From: Natronincola ferrireducens
Lineage (GTDB): Bacteria; Bacillota; Clostridia; Peptostreptococcales; Natronincolaceae
Assembly: GCF_900100845.1 (NCBI RefSeq)
Contig: NZ_FNFP01000001.1
Span: 744,001 to 808,000 of the forward strand
DNA: 64,000 nucleotides
Reading direction: 5' to 3'
Positions within the stretch are counted from its first letter, which is position 1. Each line of letters opens with the position of its first letter. This document shows positions 43,903 to 53,266 of the stretch, one piece after another. Below the pieces are notes generated by a model that was given only the letters and a program-made list of their open reading frames with translations, had not been told where the DNA came from and did not search any database. Both the position numbers and the translations under genes were made by a program.

Positions 43903-45441
43903 CTATTTTCCTCTTTTATTTTTATTTGATGCTGAAGAAGGGGAATATGCTAGGGTTGCCATAGGTCCACGAAGAGCAGCATCTTTCATATCTTTAGTAT
44001 TAATTGGGGCAAATGGTGTTAAAAAAGGATGACCAAAAGAATGCAATTTACACATATGAGCAATAATCCAAGCCCAAGTGATTACTATTCCAAAGGCTCC
44101 AAAGGTTGCTGCCATCAATATCATAGGTAGTCTTATAAATCGAACAGAATATGAAGTGCTAAAGTGAGGAAATATATAAGAACCAATAGCAGTAATGGCT
44201 ATAACCACCACCATTATAGGACTTATTATACCAGCTTTAACTGCAGCATCTCCTATTACAAGTGCTCCTACAATACCAATTGTTTGTCCAATTCTAGATG
44301 GAAGACGGGCACTAGCTTCCCTTAGAAGCTCTATTGTAATTTCCATCAAGAGAGCCTCTATAACTGGTGGAAAAGGAACTTCTACTCTGCCCTTTGCAAT
44401 ATTCAATACAAAATCTGAGGGAAGTAATTCTTGATGAAATGTAGTAACTGCAACATAGATTGATGGAAAGGTTGAAGCAACAACAAACCCTACAAATCTA
44501 ATAAAACGTACTATATTTGCAAAAATAAATCTTTCGTAATAATCCTCAGGAGATTGTAAAAATTGCACCAACCCCACTGGAAATATAAGGGCATCGGGGG
44601 AACCATCAACTAAAATAACTATTCTACCCTCTAACAAGTTACCACAGGCTTTATCGGGACGCTCTGTTATTTGCATTTGAGGAAAGATTGAGAAGGTATC
44701 TTCCTCTAAAAATTGTTCAATATAGCCTGTATCAAATATACCATCAATTTTAATTTTTTCTAATTTGTTTAAGGCGGATTGGAGAATTTCTTGGTTAACA
44801 ATATCATCCATATATATTATTGCTATACTAGTGTTACTTTTAGATCCCACCTTCAAATCTTGGATTTTTAAACTAGAATCCTTAAGTTTTCTCCTAATCA
44901 TAGCTGTGTTGGTACGTATATCTTCAACAAAACCTTCCTTAGACCCTCTTATAACACTTTCTACTGGAGATTCTTGTACTGATCTTGATTCCCAACCCCT
45001 GGTATTTAACAGAAGAGCTTCTTCGGAGCCATCTATAAGCAACACTGTTTCTCCAGATAAAATACTATGAATAACGTCATCAAATTTCTTTGTAACCTTT
45101 ACACTGTTAATTAAAATAATATCCTGTAGGAGAGTGATATTTATATCAGAGATGTTGTCTAATCTATGAGAAAAATTAATTGGTTTAATGATACTTTCAT
45201 TAATTATGGCATTATTAACAAGACCATCAGTAAAAACCAAAAGGATGGAGCCATACTTGTTATTACCAAGACTTTTTTTTAATTCTCTAAAGTTAATATC
45301 GCTACAATCCTTAAACCTATCCTTAAGATAATTAGTATTATCATGGAGTTTGTTAGAAATATCCCTGCTGTTTTCAATATTTAGTTTATCTCCTATAGTA
45401 AAATTTGATTTGAAATTCTTAAATTTATCAAATAAACCCAA
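43903..45441 (-). CDS. gerA: GerA-type spore germination protein
   Basis: The 512-residue receptor A subunit has an N-terminal soluble half (LLLNTRGWESRSVQESPVES near residue 130, the conserved GerA signature; RDAF-like DIRTNTAMIRRKL) and a C-terminal half with membrane segments and a conserved PLRLPMI-like stretch (FIRLPMILMAATFG). ATG at 45441 is preceded by GGCGGAGTGAT. On the reverse strand a GGAATA and AATAATA pair 17-18 bases apart (about 45475-45510) could be a forespore sigma-G promoter, but the fit is loose. Presence of this operon indicates an endospore former. Confidence 0.93.
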   Translation of the reverse strand: MGLFDKFKNFKSNFTIGDKLNIENSRDISNKLHDNTNYLKDRFKDCSDINFRELKKSLGNNKYGSILLVFTDGLVNNAIINESIIKPINFSHRLDNISDINITLLQDIILINSVKVTKKFDDVIHSILSGETVLLIDGSEEALLLNTRGWESRSVQESPVESVIRGSKEGFVEDIRTNTAMIRRKLKDSSLKIQDLKVGSKSNTSIAIIYMDDIVNQEILQSALNKLEKIKIDGIFDTGYIEQFLEEDTFSIFPQMQITERPDKACGNLLEGRIVILVDGSPDALIFPVGLVQFLQSPEDYYERFIFANIVRFIRFVGFVVASTFPSIYVAVTTFHQELLPSDFVLNIAKGRVEVPFPPVIEALLMEITIELLREASARLPSRIGQTIGIVGALVIGDAAVKAGIISPIMVVVIAITAIGSYIFPHFSTSYSVRFIRLPMILMAATFGAFGIVITWAWIIAHMCKLHSFGHPFLTPFAPINTKDMKDAALRGPMATLAYSPSSASNKNKRGK

Positions 45442-45708
45442 TTTATATCACTCCGCCTAATAAACATAATACATATATTATTGGATACTGTTATTAGAAA
45501 TATTCCCATAAGGTGTTTTAAAAGAGAAAAACCACTAAACATCAATGGATTAGTAGATTTATGGGGGAGGATATAGAATTAAACGGCACGATACAGTATG
45601 TAGGATTTAATATTTTTAACAGGATGGTTTATCAGAAAATTGTGATATAATTGCTTTATGATAAGTGTTTAGAATAAAATCTTAAAGGGGTAGGTAGGAG
45701 GGATTGAT
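45442..45708. other. Intergenic region between gerA and the amino-sugar cluster
   Basis: It holds the gerA leader and, on the plus strand, an extended -10 element TGATATAAT at 45643-45651 with no clear -35. A good ribosome site (TAGGAGGGATT) at 45696-45706 precedes the short frame at 45709. Confidence 0.5.
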
Positions 45709-45861
45709 TTGAAAGTATTGGTTGCAAAGGATTACAAACCAATTAGCAAAATAACTATAAGGATGATAAGGGATGGAATAAAGAAAAAATTACTCTTATT
45801 GTATCCGAAGGTTACATTTATTTTCAATGAAAAAGCTTATGGAATTCAGGTGATGGTATGA
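45709..45861 (+). pseudogene. Short N-terminal remnant resembling glucosamine-6-phosphate deaminase
   Basis: A 50-codon frame with a TTG start and a good ribosome site. Its first 25 residues (KVLVAKDYKPISKITIRMIR) resemble the start of NagB/GlmD-type deaminases, but the ATGSTP substrate loop never follows. The stop overlaps the nagA start (ATGA), so ribosomes finishing it could start nagA. It may be a nagB stump kept as a translated leader. Confidence 0.45.
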
Positions 45862-47018
45862 AAACTTTAATAAAGAATGTAAATTTAATTAACCCTTATG
45901 AAATACTTTTTGGCTATGGTGTAGTTGTAAATGAAGATAAAATAGTTGAAATAAATATAGAAGATAATATAAAAATACAAGATATAGATTTAGTTATTGA
46001 TGGGAAAGGAAATTTTTTAGTCCCCGGCTTTGTTGATATTCATAACCATGGCAATACGGGATTTGATATTATGGATAGAACTGAGGATGCCTTAGATAGT
46101 ATTGGTAGATTTCATTTGCAAAATGGTGTTACATCTTATTTGGGAACAGTAATAACCTCCTCCCATGAAAATATGTGTAATGCCATAAAAAACCTAGCAG
46201 ATTATAAAAACAAAAGGGGATTGTCTCAACTAATAGGCATACATCTAGAAGGACCATTTTTCTCCTTAGATAAAAAAGGAGCACAGCCTGGGAAATATAT
46301 TAAAAATCCAAATATGGAGGAAATAAAACAAATTCTCAATATATCTAAAGATAGACTAAAGATGGTTTCTATAGCCCCTGAAACACCTAGAGCACTGGAT
46401 ATTATAGCTTATTTGAAGTCTAAGGATATTACTGTGGCATTAGCCCATAGCAGTGCAAGCTTTGAAGAATCAGAGGTAGGTATAAACTATGGTGCTACTG
46501 TAGCTACCCATCTGTATAATGGCATGAGAGAATTTAACCATAGGGAACCTGGTATAATAGGAGCAGTATTGTTGGATGAAAGAGTATATTGTGAAATTAT
46601 ATATGATAGAATTCATTTACATGATGCTGCAGTAAAAATTGCCCTCAAGCTGAAGGGGACAGATAAGATAGTATTAGTATCGGATGCTATGATGGCAGCA
46701 GGGCTTTGTGATGGTACTTATGAGTTGGGGGGACAAAAGGTAATAGTCAAGGAGGGTAGAGCTACATTGGAAACTGGAAATTTAGCAGGCTCTACTTTAA
46801 ATCTAAGAGATGCAGTATATAACATGGTATATTATTTAAATATTCCTATGAAGGATGCAATAAGAATGGCAAGTTTGTCTCCTGCCAAGGCCATAGGAAT
46901 AGATAAATATAAAGGAAGCATCGAAATTGGAAAACATGGGGATATGATATTAATAGATAAAGATATAAATATACTTGGTACTATGGTTATGGGAAAATGG
47001 ATACCACATAGTAACTGA
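45858..47018 (+). CDS. nagA: N-acetylglucosamine-6-phosphate deacetylase
   Basis: The 386-residue amidohydrolase-superfamily enzyme removes acetate from GlcNAc-6-phosphate in amino-sugar catabolism. Motifs: VDIHNHGNTG near residue 58 (HxH), HLEGPFFS near 130 with the metal Glu, ALAHSSASF near 196, THLYNGMREFNHREPG near 216, and LVSDAMMAAG near 275 with the catalytic Asp. Length is typical. It overlaps the short upstream frame and lies 28 bases ahead of the regulator gene. It should act on the phosphorylated sugar delivered by the PTS downstream; a full nagB is not in the window. Confidence 0.93.
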   Translation: MKTLIKNVNLINPYEILFGYGVVVNEDKIVEINIEDNIKIQDIDLVIDGKGNFLVPGFVDIHNHGNTGFDIMDRTEDALDSIGRFHLQNGVTSYLGTVITSSHENMCNAIKNLADYKNKRGLSQLIGIHLEGPFFSLDKKGAQPGKYIKNPNMEEIKQILNISKDRLKMVSIAPETPRALDIIAYLKSKDITVALAHSSASFEESEVGINYGATVATHLYNGMREFNHREPGIIGAVLLDERVYCEIIYDRIHLHDAAVKIALKLKGTDKIVLVSDAMMAAGLCDGTYELGGQKVIVKEGRATLETGNLAGSTLNLRDAVYNMVYYLNIPMKDAIRMASLSPAKAIGIDKYKGSIEIGKHGDMILIDKDINILGTMVMGKWIPHSN

Positions 47019-47046
47019 TAATGGAAGTTAAAGGTGAGGTGATAGG

Positions 47047-49749
47047 TTGAAGGTTATTGGGAAGGTATATAATACACTTTTAGACTTAGAAGGCAAAAAC
47101 AAAGCTGGTGTATCTGCTATGGATATATCAAAGGAATTGAACTTAAACAGATCTACAATTAGTAGATATTTAAATGTTTTATATAATGATAAAAAGATAA
47201 AAAAGTTAGGTGGGAGACCTGTTTTATATCAATCAATATCAAATAATACTATTATTTCCTCCGAAGATAAATTAAACAATGGATTAAATAGTTTAGACAA
47301 GCTTACTGGAGCTAAGCAGGGTTTGAGTATTCCGATAGAAAGAGCTAAAGCTGCTATTATATATCCACCAAAGGGTCTTCATACTTTACTACTAGGAGAA
47401 ACAGGAGTTGGAAAATCCTTGTTTGCTGAGCAAATGTATGAATATGCTAAAGAGGTCAATGTACTAGACAAGGATGCACCTTTTATAAGGTTTAACTGTG
47501 CAGATTATTTTAACAATCCCAATCTTTTAACGGCACAAATTTTTGGCGTGAAAAAGGGTGCCTTCACAGGGGCAGAAGCCGATAGAGATGGACTATTAAA
47601 AAAAGCCGATAGAGGAGTGCTTTTTTTAGATGAAATCCATAGATTAACTCCAGAGGGGCAAGAAATGCTATTTACATACATAGATAAAGGTTTTTTTAGG
47701 CCCCTTGGAGAGAGTGAGAAGTTAGTGTATGCAAACGTTAGAATAATAGCTGCAACTACAGAGAACCCAGAATCCCATTTGTTACAAACTTTTTCTAGAA
47801 GAATCCCTATGGTAATTGAACTACCAAGTCTAAAAGAAAGGTCTACAGTAGAAAGATACGCTTTAATAGAATCTTTTATTAGAGAAGAATCCAGTAGACT
47901 GGGACAAAGTATTTATATCAATAAAAATTCAATTATTTCTTATCTATTATATAATTGCCCAAATAATATTGGTCAACTAAAAAGTGATATACAGCTTTCC
48001 TGTGCCAAAGCTTTTTTAAATTATAAAGGAAATTCAAATAATTATCTTATGATTAATCAAGGTGATTTACCAAATCATGTAAGAAAAGGATTGCTTTATT
48101 TAAATGAATATAGGAAAGAAGTAAATGAAGTGTTAAATGGAGCTAGTGATATATTAAAGTATAGTGGAATAGAAGAAGCACCTTTAAAATTAACCCACGA
48201 AGAGGAAAATATAGGGGAAGATTTCTATAGTATAATTGAAGATAAAATTGATTCCTTCAAGAAGTCCGGGATAGATGAAAAGGATATAAATCAGATTCTA
48301 AGCGTAGATATAGAGTCTTATTTTCAAAAATATATTGGACAAATAAGTAGACATTATAGAAAAGATGAAATTCACAATAGAATTAATAAGGAAATAGTAG
48401 ATGCAGTGGAAGAAATTTTATTATTAGCTAAAAAAATTCTAAACAGAGAATATGATGAGAGATTATACTTTGGATTGTCTCTCCATCTTGAAAGAAGTAT
48501 TGAAAGAATTAGTAATGGGGAAAAAATATATAATCCTAAGTTGAATTTTATTCGAATAAACTATGAAGATGAATTTATATTTGCTATGAAGATAGCAAAA
48601 TTAATAGACAATAAATTTAATATTGAAACACCAGTAGATGAAATAGGATATCTCGCTATGTTTTTTGCATCCGACTATTTTAAAGATAAAAAAGAAATAG
48701 AATCAAATGTAAAAATTGTTGTTGTAATGCATGGAGGAAGTACTGCAAGTTCAATGGTGGAGGTAGTAAATAATTTAATAGGCTCTGACTTTGTTGTAGG
48801 ACTAGATATGCCATTATCTATAGACCCTCAGGGAATGTATGAAATAACCAAGGACAAGATTTTAGATATTCATAGAGACAAAGGTGTTATTTTAATGGTG
48901 GATATGGGCTCTTTGACAAACTTTGGTCATATGATTACGGAAGAAACTGGGATCGAAGTTAAAACCATTGACATGGTAAGCACTTTAATGGTTTTAGATA
49001 TTGCAAGAAAAGCTCTAGTAGGATATTCCCTAGAGGATATTTTAAAATCCACTGAATATAAGACAATAATAGATATGCCACAAAGTAGAAGTAGAAAAAA
49101 AGAAAACGCCATTATTACTGCCTGTTTTACAGGTGATGGAGTAGCCAAGAAGATATCAGACATTGTAAGTAATACTATATCTGATAAGAATATCAAAATA
49201 ATTACTATGAATATTATTGATGATATAGTGCTGGAGGATAGAATAATAGAGCTGGAGAAAAGCTATAATATATTGGCTATTATTAGTGCTGTTAATATAA
49301 ATATAAAATCAATACCATTTATTCCAGCTATTGATATTTTCTACAACGAGACTGCAGAAAAATTAGACGAAATAATTGAAGAAGCTGAAATGTATGATAG
49401 AATATGGGATTCCCTTAAAGAACATTTAGTACATTTAAAAAGCGACTTAGTAATTAAAGATATTAGAAATCTCATAAATAGATTAGAAAAAAGCTTAAAT
49501 GTTAAAGTAACAAATGATATAAAAATGGGGATGACACTTCATATTTGCTTTATGATGGATAGTATTTTGGCTGGAGAAAAACCTAAAGTATTTCATGGAT
49601 TAAATGCCTTTAAGAAATTACATTTAAAGCATATTCTAATAGTAAAGGAAGAATTAAAAACTATTAAACATATTTATAAGGTTAATATTGAAGATAATGA
49701 AATAGCCTATATTGTTAAAATGTTTATTGAAAACAAAAGCAGTGTGTAA
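47047..49749 (+). CDS. LevR/ManR-type sigma-54 activator with PTS regulation domains
   Basis: A 900-residue regulator. HTH at about residues 1-60 (DISKELNLNRSTISRYLNVL), sigma-54 AAA+ domain at about 85-330 (Walker A LLGETGVGKSLF, KKGAFTGAEAD contact loop, LFLDEIHRL), then a PRD (around GLSLHLERSIERI), an EIIA-Man-like domain (VVMHGGSTASS, candidate His), an EIIB-like part (ITACFTGDGVAKK) and a second PRD (MGMTLHICFMMDSIL) at the C-terminus. Phosphorylation by HPr and EIIB should set its activity. It faces the -24/-12 promoter at 49822, so it very probably drives the PTS operon. The start is a TTG behind AGGTGAGGTG. Confidence 0.93.
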   Translation: MKVIGKVYNTLLDLEGKNKAGVSAMDISKELNLNRSTISRYLNVLYNDKKIKKLGGRPVLYQSISNNTIISSEDKLNNGLNSLDKLTGAKQGLSIPIERAKAAIIYPPKGLHTLLLGETGVGKSLFAEQMYEYAKEVNVLDKDAPFIRFNCADYFNNPNLLTAQIFGVKKGAFTGAEADRDGLLKKADRGVLFLDEIHRLTPEGQEMLFTYIDKGFFRPLGESEKLVYANVRIIAATTENPESHLLQTFSRRIPMVIELPSLKERSTVERYALIESFIREESSRLGQSIYINKNSIISYLLYNCPNNIGQLKSDIQLSCAKAFLNYKGNSNNYLMINQGDLPNHVRKGLLYLNEYRKEVNEVLNGASDILKYSGIEEAPLKLTHEEENIGEDFYSIIEDKIDSFKKSGIDEKDINQILSVDIESYFQKYIGQISRHYRKDEIHNRINKEIVDAVEEILLLAKKILNREYDERLYFGLSLHLERSIERISNGEKIYNPKLNFIRINYEDEFIFAMKIAKLIDNKFNIETPVDEIGYLAMFFASDYFKDKKEIESNVKIVVVMHGGSTASSMVEVVNNLIGSDFVVGLDMPLSIDPQGMYEITKDKILDIHRDKGVILMVDMGSLTNFGHMITEETGIEVKTIDMVSTLMVLDIARKALVGYSLEDILKSTEYKTIIDMPQSRSRKKENAIITACFTGDGVAKKISDIVSNTISDKNIKIITMNIIDDIVLEDRIIELEKSYNILAIISAVNINIKSIPFIPAIDIFYNETAEKLDEIIEEAEMYDRIWDSLKEHLVHLKSDLVIKDIRNLINRLEKSLNVKVTNDIKMGMTLHICFMMDSILAGEKPKVFHGLNAFKKLHLKHILIVKEELKTIKHIYKVNIEDNEIAYIVKMFIENKSSV

Positions 49750-49783
49750 TAGTGTGCAGTTTATTACACACTATTTTTTTTTT
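49748..49783 (+). terminator. Terminator after the regulator gene
   Basis: AATAGTGTG (49748-49756) and CACACTATT (49767-49775) form a 9-bp stem, followed by a run of ten T, on the stop codon of the regulator. Confidence 0.9.
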
Positions 49784-49821
49784 ATAAACCTAGAATTAAT
49801 CAGCATTAATAGATAACTGTG

Positions 49822-49838
49822 TTGGCACGTATATTGCA
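49822..49838 (+). promoter_or_regulatory. Sigma-54 (-24/-12) promoter for the PTS operon
   Basis: TTGGCAC (49822-49828), 5 bases, TTGCA (49834-49838) match the consensus exactly; start expected near 49850. The LevR-type activator is encoded just upstream. Confidence 0.9.
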
Positions 49839-49891
49839 TTATATATTGGTACACTGATTATTATATATTATAAGGAAAAGGAGGGATTAAT

Positions 49892-50203
49892 TTGTACAAT
49901 ATTTTATTAGTATGTTCAGCAGGAATGTCTACTAGTTTATTGGTGACAAAAATGGAAAAAGCAGCAAAGGAACAGGGGATAGAAGCAAATATAAAAGCTA
50001 TTGCAGAAGCTGATTTAAAAAATAATTTAGAGAACCTAGATGTATTACTATTAGGACCCCAGGTTAGGTATATGCTTTCTAAGGTGAAGACTTTAATGGA
50101 GCCTAAGGGGATTCCTGTAGACGTAATAAACAGTGTAGATTATGGGACTATGAATGGAGCAAAGGTATTAAGTCATGCTATTTCAATGATAGAAGGGAAG
50201 TAA
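49892..50203 (+). CDS. PTS cellobiose/chitobiose-family IIB component
   Basis: A 103-residue Lac-family [22 protein letters not shown] with the phosphoacceptor Cys (residue 7) and the P-loop [16 protein letters not shown] near 50. It receives phosphate from IIA and passes it to the sugar on IIC. TTG start at 49892 behind AAAAGGAGGGA. It is the first gene of the sigma-54 operon, 30 bases before the IIC gene. Confidence 0.92.
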   Translation: MYNILLVCSAGMSTSLLVTKMEKAAKEQGIEANIKAIAEADLKNNLENLDVLLLGPQVRYMLSKVKTLMEPKGIPVDVINSVDYGTMNGAKVLSHAISMIEGK

Positions 50204-50233
50204 TTATCTTATTATTTTTTAAGGGGGATAATC

Positions 50234-51523
50234 ATGAAGAATTTTATGAGATGGATGGAAGAAAAATTTGTTCCAGTTGCAGGTAGAATGGGATCCCAAA
50301 GACACCTCTCTGCTGTTAGAGATGGTTTTATCGGTATTATGCCTATCGTTTTAGCAGGATCTTTTGCAGTTTTATTGAACAACACTTTAGGAAGTTGGAT
50401 TCCAGTATTAGGCCAAATATTAGGACCTATTAACGGTAATGTTTGGTGGGGAACTCTAGCAATGCTTGGTTTACTTGTAACCTTTTCTGTGGGCTATAAT
50501 CTTTCAAAATCATATGGTGTGGATGGATTATCAGCAGGTCTAGTTTCTGTAGCATCATTTATTGTTACATTACCACAAGCCCATGGAGATGCAGGCTGGG
50601 GATATATTCATTGGGGCTACTTAGATGCTAGAGGTATATTTACAGGCCTTGTGGTGGCTTTAATTGCTACAGAAATATTTGTTAAGCTAACTAAAAAAGG
50701 TTTAGTAATTAAGATGCCTGACACCGTACCACCGGCTGTAGGCAAAGCCTTTGCTTCTGTATTTCCAGGATTCATTGCAATATTTATATTTGGGGCATTA
50801 ACCCTTGTTATTGATAAAGCAGGATTTGGTAGTTTATATGAACTAATATTTAATTTAGTACAACAACCCCTTATGGGTATTACACAGGGTATGGTGGCAG
50901 TTGTATTAATGCCTATTCTAATGAACTTACTATGGTTCTTTGGGATACATGGTGCAAATATATTTGAACCAATAATGCAGTCTGTATATTTACCAGCACT
51001 TGGTGAGAATTATGATGCAATTATGGCAGGTGGTGAGGCACCACACTTAATAACAAAGGCTTTCTTTGATTCATTTGTTCATATAGGTGGATCTGGAGCA
51101 ACTTTAGCTTTAATCATTGCAATTTTTATGGTTGCAAAGAAAAGAAAAGAATATAGAGAAGTGGCTAAACTTTCATCTCCACTTGGGTTATTCCAGATTA
51201 ATGAGTCTGTAATATATGGACTTCCTGTAGTGTTAAATCCTATATTATTTATTCCATTTTTATTAGTACCAGGAGTATTATCCTTAATTGCTTTTATAGC
51301 TACAGCTTCGGGAATAGTACCACCAACTTACGTACAAATACCTTGGATTACCCCAGTAGGTATTGGAGCGTTTTTAGCAACTGGTGCTAAGGGGTTAGGT
51401 AGTATTATGGCAGCATTGCTAGCTATAGTAAATTTAATTGTAGCTGTACTGATTTATCTGCCATTTGTAAGATTAGCTGAAAAACAAGCAATAGAGAGGG
51501 AAAAAGAAGAAGTAAAGGGCTAG
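50234..51523 (+). CDS. PTS cellobiose/chitobiose-family IIC permease
   Basis: The 429-residue membrane permease has about 10 hydrophobic segments. Lac-family IIC signatures: VPVAGRMGSQRHLSAVRDGF near residue 13, MNLLWFFGIHGANIF near 235, HIGGSGATLALI near 280 and FQINESVIYGLPVVLNP near 315 with the substrate Glu. It takes up a beta-linked disaccharide and phosphorylates it at C6. It belongs to the operon that runs from the IIB to the enzyme I gene. Neighbouring nagA and MupG-like genes favour an N-acetylated amino-sugar dimer over cellobiose. Confidence 0.92.
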   Translation: MKNFMRWMEEKFVPVAGRMGSQRHLSAVRDGFIGIMPIVLAGSFAVLLNNTLGSWIPVLGQILGPINGNVWWGTLAMLGLLVTFSVGYNLSKSYGVDGLSAGLVSVASFIVTLPQAHGDAGWGYIHWGYLDARGIFTGLVVALIATEIFVKLTKKGLVIKMPDTVPPAVGKAFASVFPGFIAIFIFGALTLVIDKAGFGSLYELIFNLVQQPLMGITQGMVAVVLMPILMNLLWFFGIHGANIFEPIMQSVYLPALGENYDAIMAGGEAPHLITKAFFDSFVHIGGSGATLALIIAIFMVAKKRKEYREVAKLSSPLGLFQINESVIYGLPVVLNPILFIPFLLVPGVLSLIAFIATASGIVPPTYVQIPWITPVGIGAFLATGAKGLGSIMAALLAIVNLIVAVLIYLPFVRLAEKQAIEREKEEVKG

Positions 51524-51529
51524 GAGAAT

Positions 51530-51550
51530 AAGGGACCACAATGGTCCCTT
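51530..51550 (+). other. Intercistronic hairpin in the PTS operon
   Basis: AAGGGACCA (51530-51538) and TGGTCCCTT (51542-51550) form a 9-bp stem between the IIC and GH4 genes. With only a CTAG-type tail and no T-run, it is more likely to protect or process the mRNA than to end it. Confidence 0.6.
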
Positions 51551-51576
51551 CTAGTTAATCCAAAGGAGTTGGCTAT

Positions 51577-52920
51577 ATGAATAAATTCCTCAAGATAGCC
51601 ACAATAGGTGGTGGCTCCTCATATACACCTGAGTTTTTAGAGGGTTTAATAAATAGATATAATGAATTGCCTGTAGACGAATTATGGCTTGTAGATATAG
51701 AAGAAGGCTTAGAGAAGCTTGAAATTATCGGAGACCTGGCAAGAAGAATGGTAAATAAAGCTAACATACCAATGAAAATATTTACAACAGCAGATAGAAA
51801 AAAGGCAATTAAAGATGCAGACTTTGTAACAATACAGATTAGAGTAGGACAACTAAAAGCAAGAGCTAAGGATGAAAGAATTCCTTTGGCACATGGGTTT
51901 ATAGGTCAAGAAACCAATGGAGCAGGCGGTTTGTTTAAGGGACTAAGAACTATACCTGTAATATTAGAAATAGCTAATGAAATGAGCGAATTATGTCCTA
52001 ATGGATGGTTAATTAACTTTACAAATCCTGTTGGAATGGTTATGGAAGCTTTAATTAGATATTCAAAGCATAGAAAATTTGTTGGTCTTTGCAATGTACC
52101 TGTAGGTATAGAAAGGGGTATAGCTAAGATTTTAGATATAGATCACCATAGAATAAGAATTGATTTTGCTGGTTTAAACCACATGGTATATGGATTTAAT
52201 ATATTTGTAGATGATGAAAATAGGACATCAGAAGTTTTTGAAAAATATATTAATGACTCTGCTTTAGTTAATATGAAAAATATAGATCCAATGGAATGGG
52301 ACGAAGGCTTTTTAAGGGCATTAAATTTAATTCCATGTCCCTACCATAAATATTATTATAAGCAGTCCCATATGTTAGAAAGTCAATTAGATCAATATAA
52401 AAATGGAATTACAAGGGCAGAGGAAGTTATTAAAACAGAAACAGAGTTATTTAATATTTATAAAAATGTGGAATTAAACACAAAACCTAATGAGTTAGAA
52501 AAAAGGGGTGGAGCCTATTACTCTGATGCAGCCTGTAATTTAATATCATCAATCTATAATAATAAAGGTGACTTACAGGTTGTAACTACTATAAATGGAA
52601 ACACAATTAAAGACTTTCCACCAGATTATGCTATAGAAATTAGCAGTTATATTACGAAGGAAGGCCCAATACCATATAAGTTTATAAATGAGTTTCCCCT
52701 AAGTATAAAAGGATTAATTAGTCAAATAAAGGCATTTGAAATAAATGGAGCTGAGGCTGCTGTAGAAGGAAGCTACGAAAAAGCATTACTTGCAATAACA
52801 TTAAATCCGCTAATAGCAAATGATGTATTAGGGCATAAATTGCTAGATGAAATGCTTGAAGCCAACAAACAATACCTACCGAGATTTTTTAATGAAGAAT
52901 TCCATAGGGCAAATAGATAA
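51577..52920 (+). CDS. GH4-family 6-phospho-beta-glucosidase (ChbF-like)
   Basis: The 447-residue NAD+ and Mn2+ dependent glycosidase belongs to family GH4. It has the N-terminal Rossmann loop IATIGGGSSYTPEFLEGL, VDIEEG, FITNP-like INFTNPVGMV near 145, GLCNVPVG near 168 with the metal Cys, FAGLNHMVYG near 195 with the metal His, and QETNGAGG near 110. It hydrolyses the 6-phospho-disaccharide delivered by the PTS. The unusual oxidation/elimination mechanism of GH4 is known for the family. ATG at 51577 follows AAGGAG. Confidence 0.93.
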   Translation: MNKFLKIATIGGGSSYTPEFLEGLINRYNELPVDELWLVDIEEGLEKLEIIGDLARRMVNKANIPMKIFTTADRKKAIKDADFVTIQIRVGQLKARAKDERIPLAHGFIGQETNGAGGLFKGLRTIPVILEIANEMSELCPNGWLINFTNPVGMVMEALIRYSKHRKFVGLCNVPVGIERGIAKILDIDHHRIRIDFAGLNHMVYGFNIFVDDENRTSEVFEKYINDSALVNMKNIDPMEWDEGFLRALNLIPCPYHKYYYKQSHMLESQLDQYKNGITRAEEVIKTETELFNIYKNVELNTKPNELEKRGGAYYSDAACNLISSIYNNKGDLQVVTTINGNTIKDFPPDYAIEISSYITKEGPIPYKFINEFPLSIKGLISQIKAFEINGAEAAVEGSYEKALLAITLNPLIANDVLGHKLLDEMLEANKQYLPRFFNEEFHRANR

Positions 52921-52933
52921 AGGAGAGATTAGA

Positions 52934-53266
52934 ATGGATTTAGAACTTACAATAATAAATATAATTAATTATAGTGGAGAGGCTAGAAGTCTTTGTATGG
53001 AAGCTATTGGATATGCTAAGGACGGAGAGTCTGAAAAAGCTAAAAAGTCTATAGAAGAGGCTAACAATAAATTATCAGAAGCCCATAAAAACCAAACTTT
53101 ATTAATACAAGAAGAGGCTAGAGGAGAAACAAAATCTATATCTCTCCTATTAATCCATGCTCAAGACCATTTAATGAATGCCATTACTGTAAGGGATATG
53201 GCAACTGAATTTGTAGAGTTATATCAAGTAATACATTCTCTAAAGGAAGAAAAACACCATGGTTAA
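52934..53266 (+). CDS. PTS lactose/cellobiose-family IIA component
   Basis: The 110-residue helical IIA domain has the phosphoacceptor His in LLLIHAQDHLMNAITVRDMA near residue 75-79 and an N-terminal IINYSGEARSLCMEAI helix. It carries phosphate from HPr to IIB. ATG at 52934 with AGGAGAG upstream is chosen; a longer frame overlaps the GH4 gene and has no ribosome site. It overlaps the following MupG-like gene by 8 bases. Confidence 0.92.
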   Translation: MDLELTIINIINYSGEARSLCMEAIGYAKDGESEKAKKSIEEANNKLSEAHKNQTLLIQEEARGETKSISLLLIHAQDHLMNAITVRDMATEFVELYQVIHSLKEEKHHG

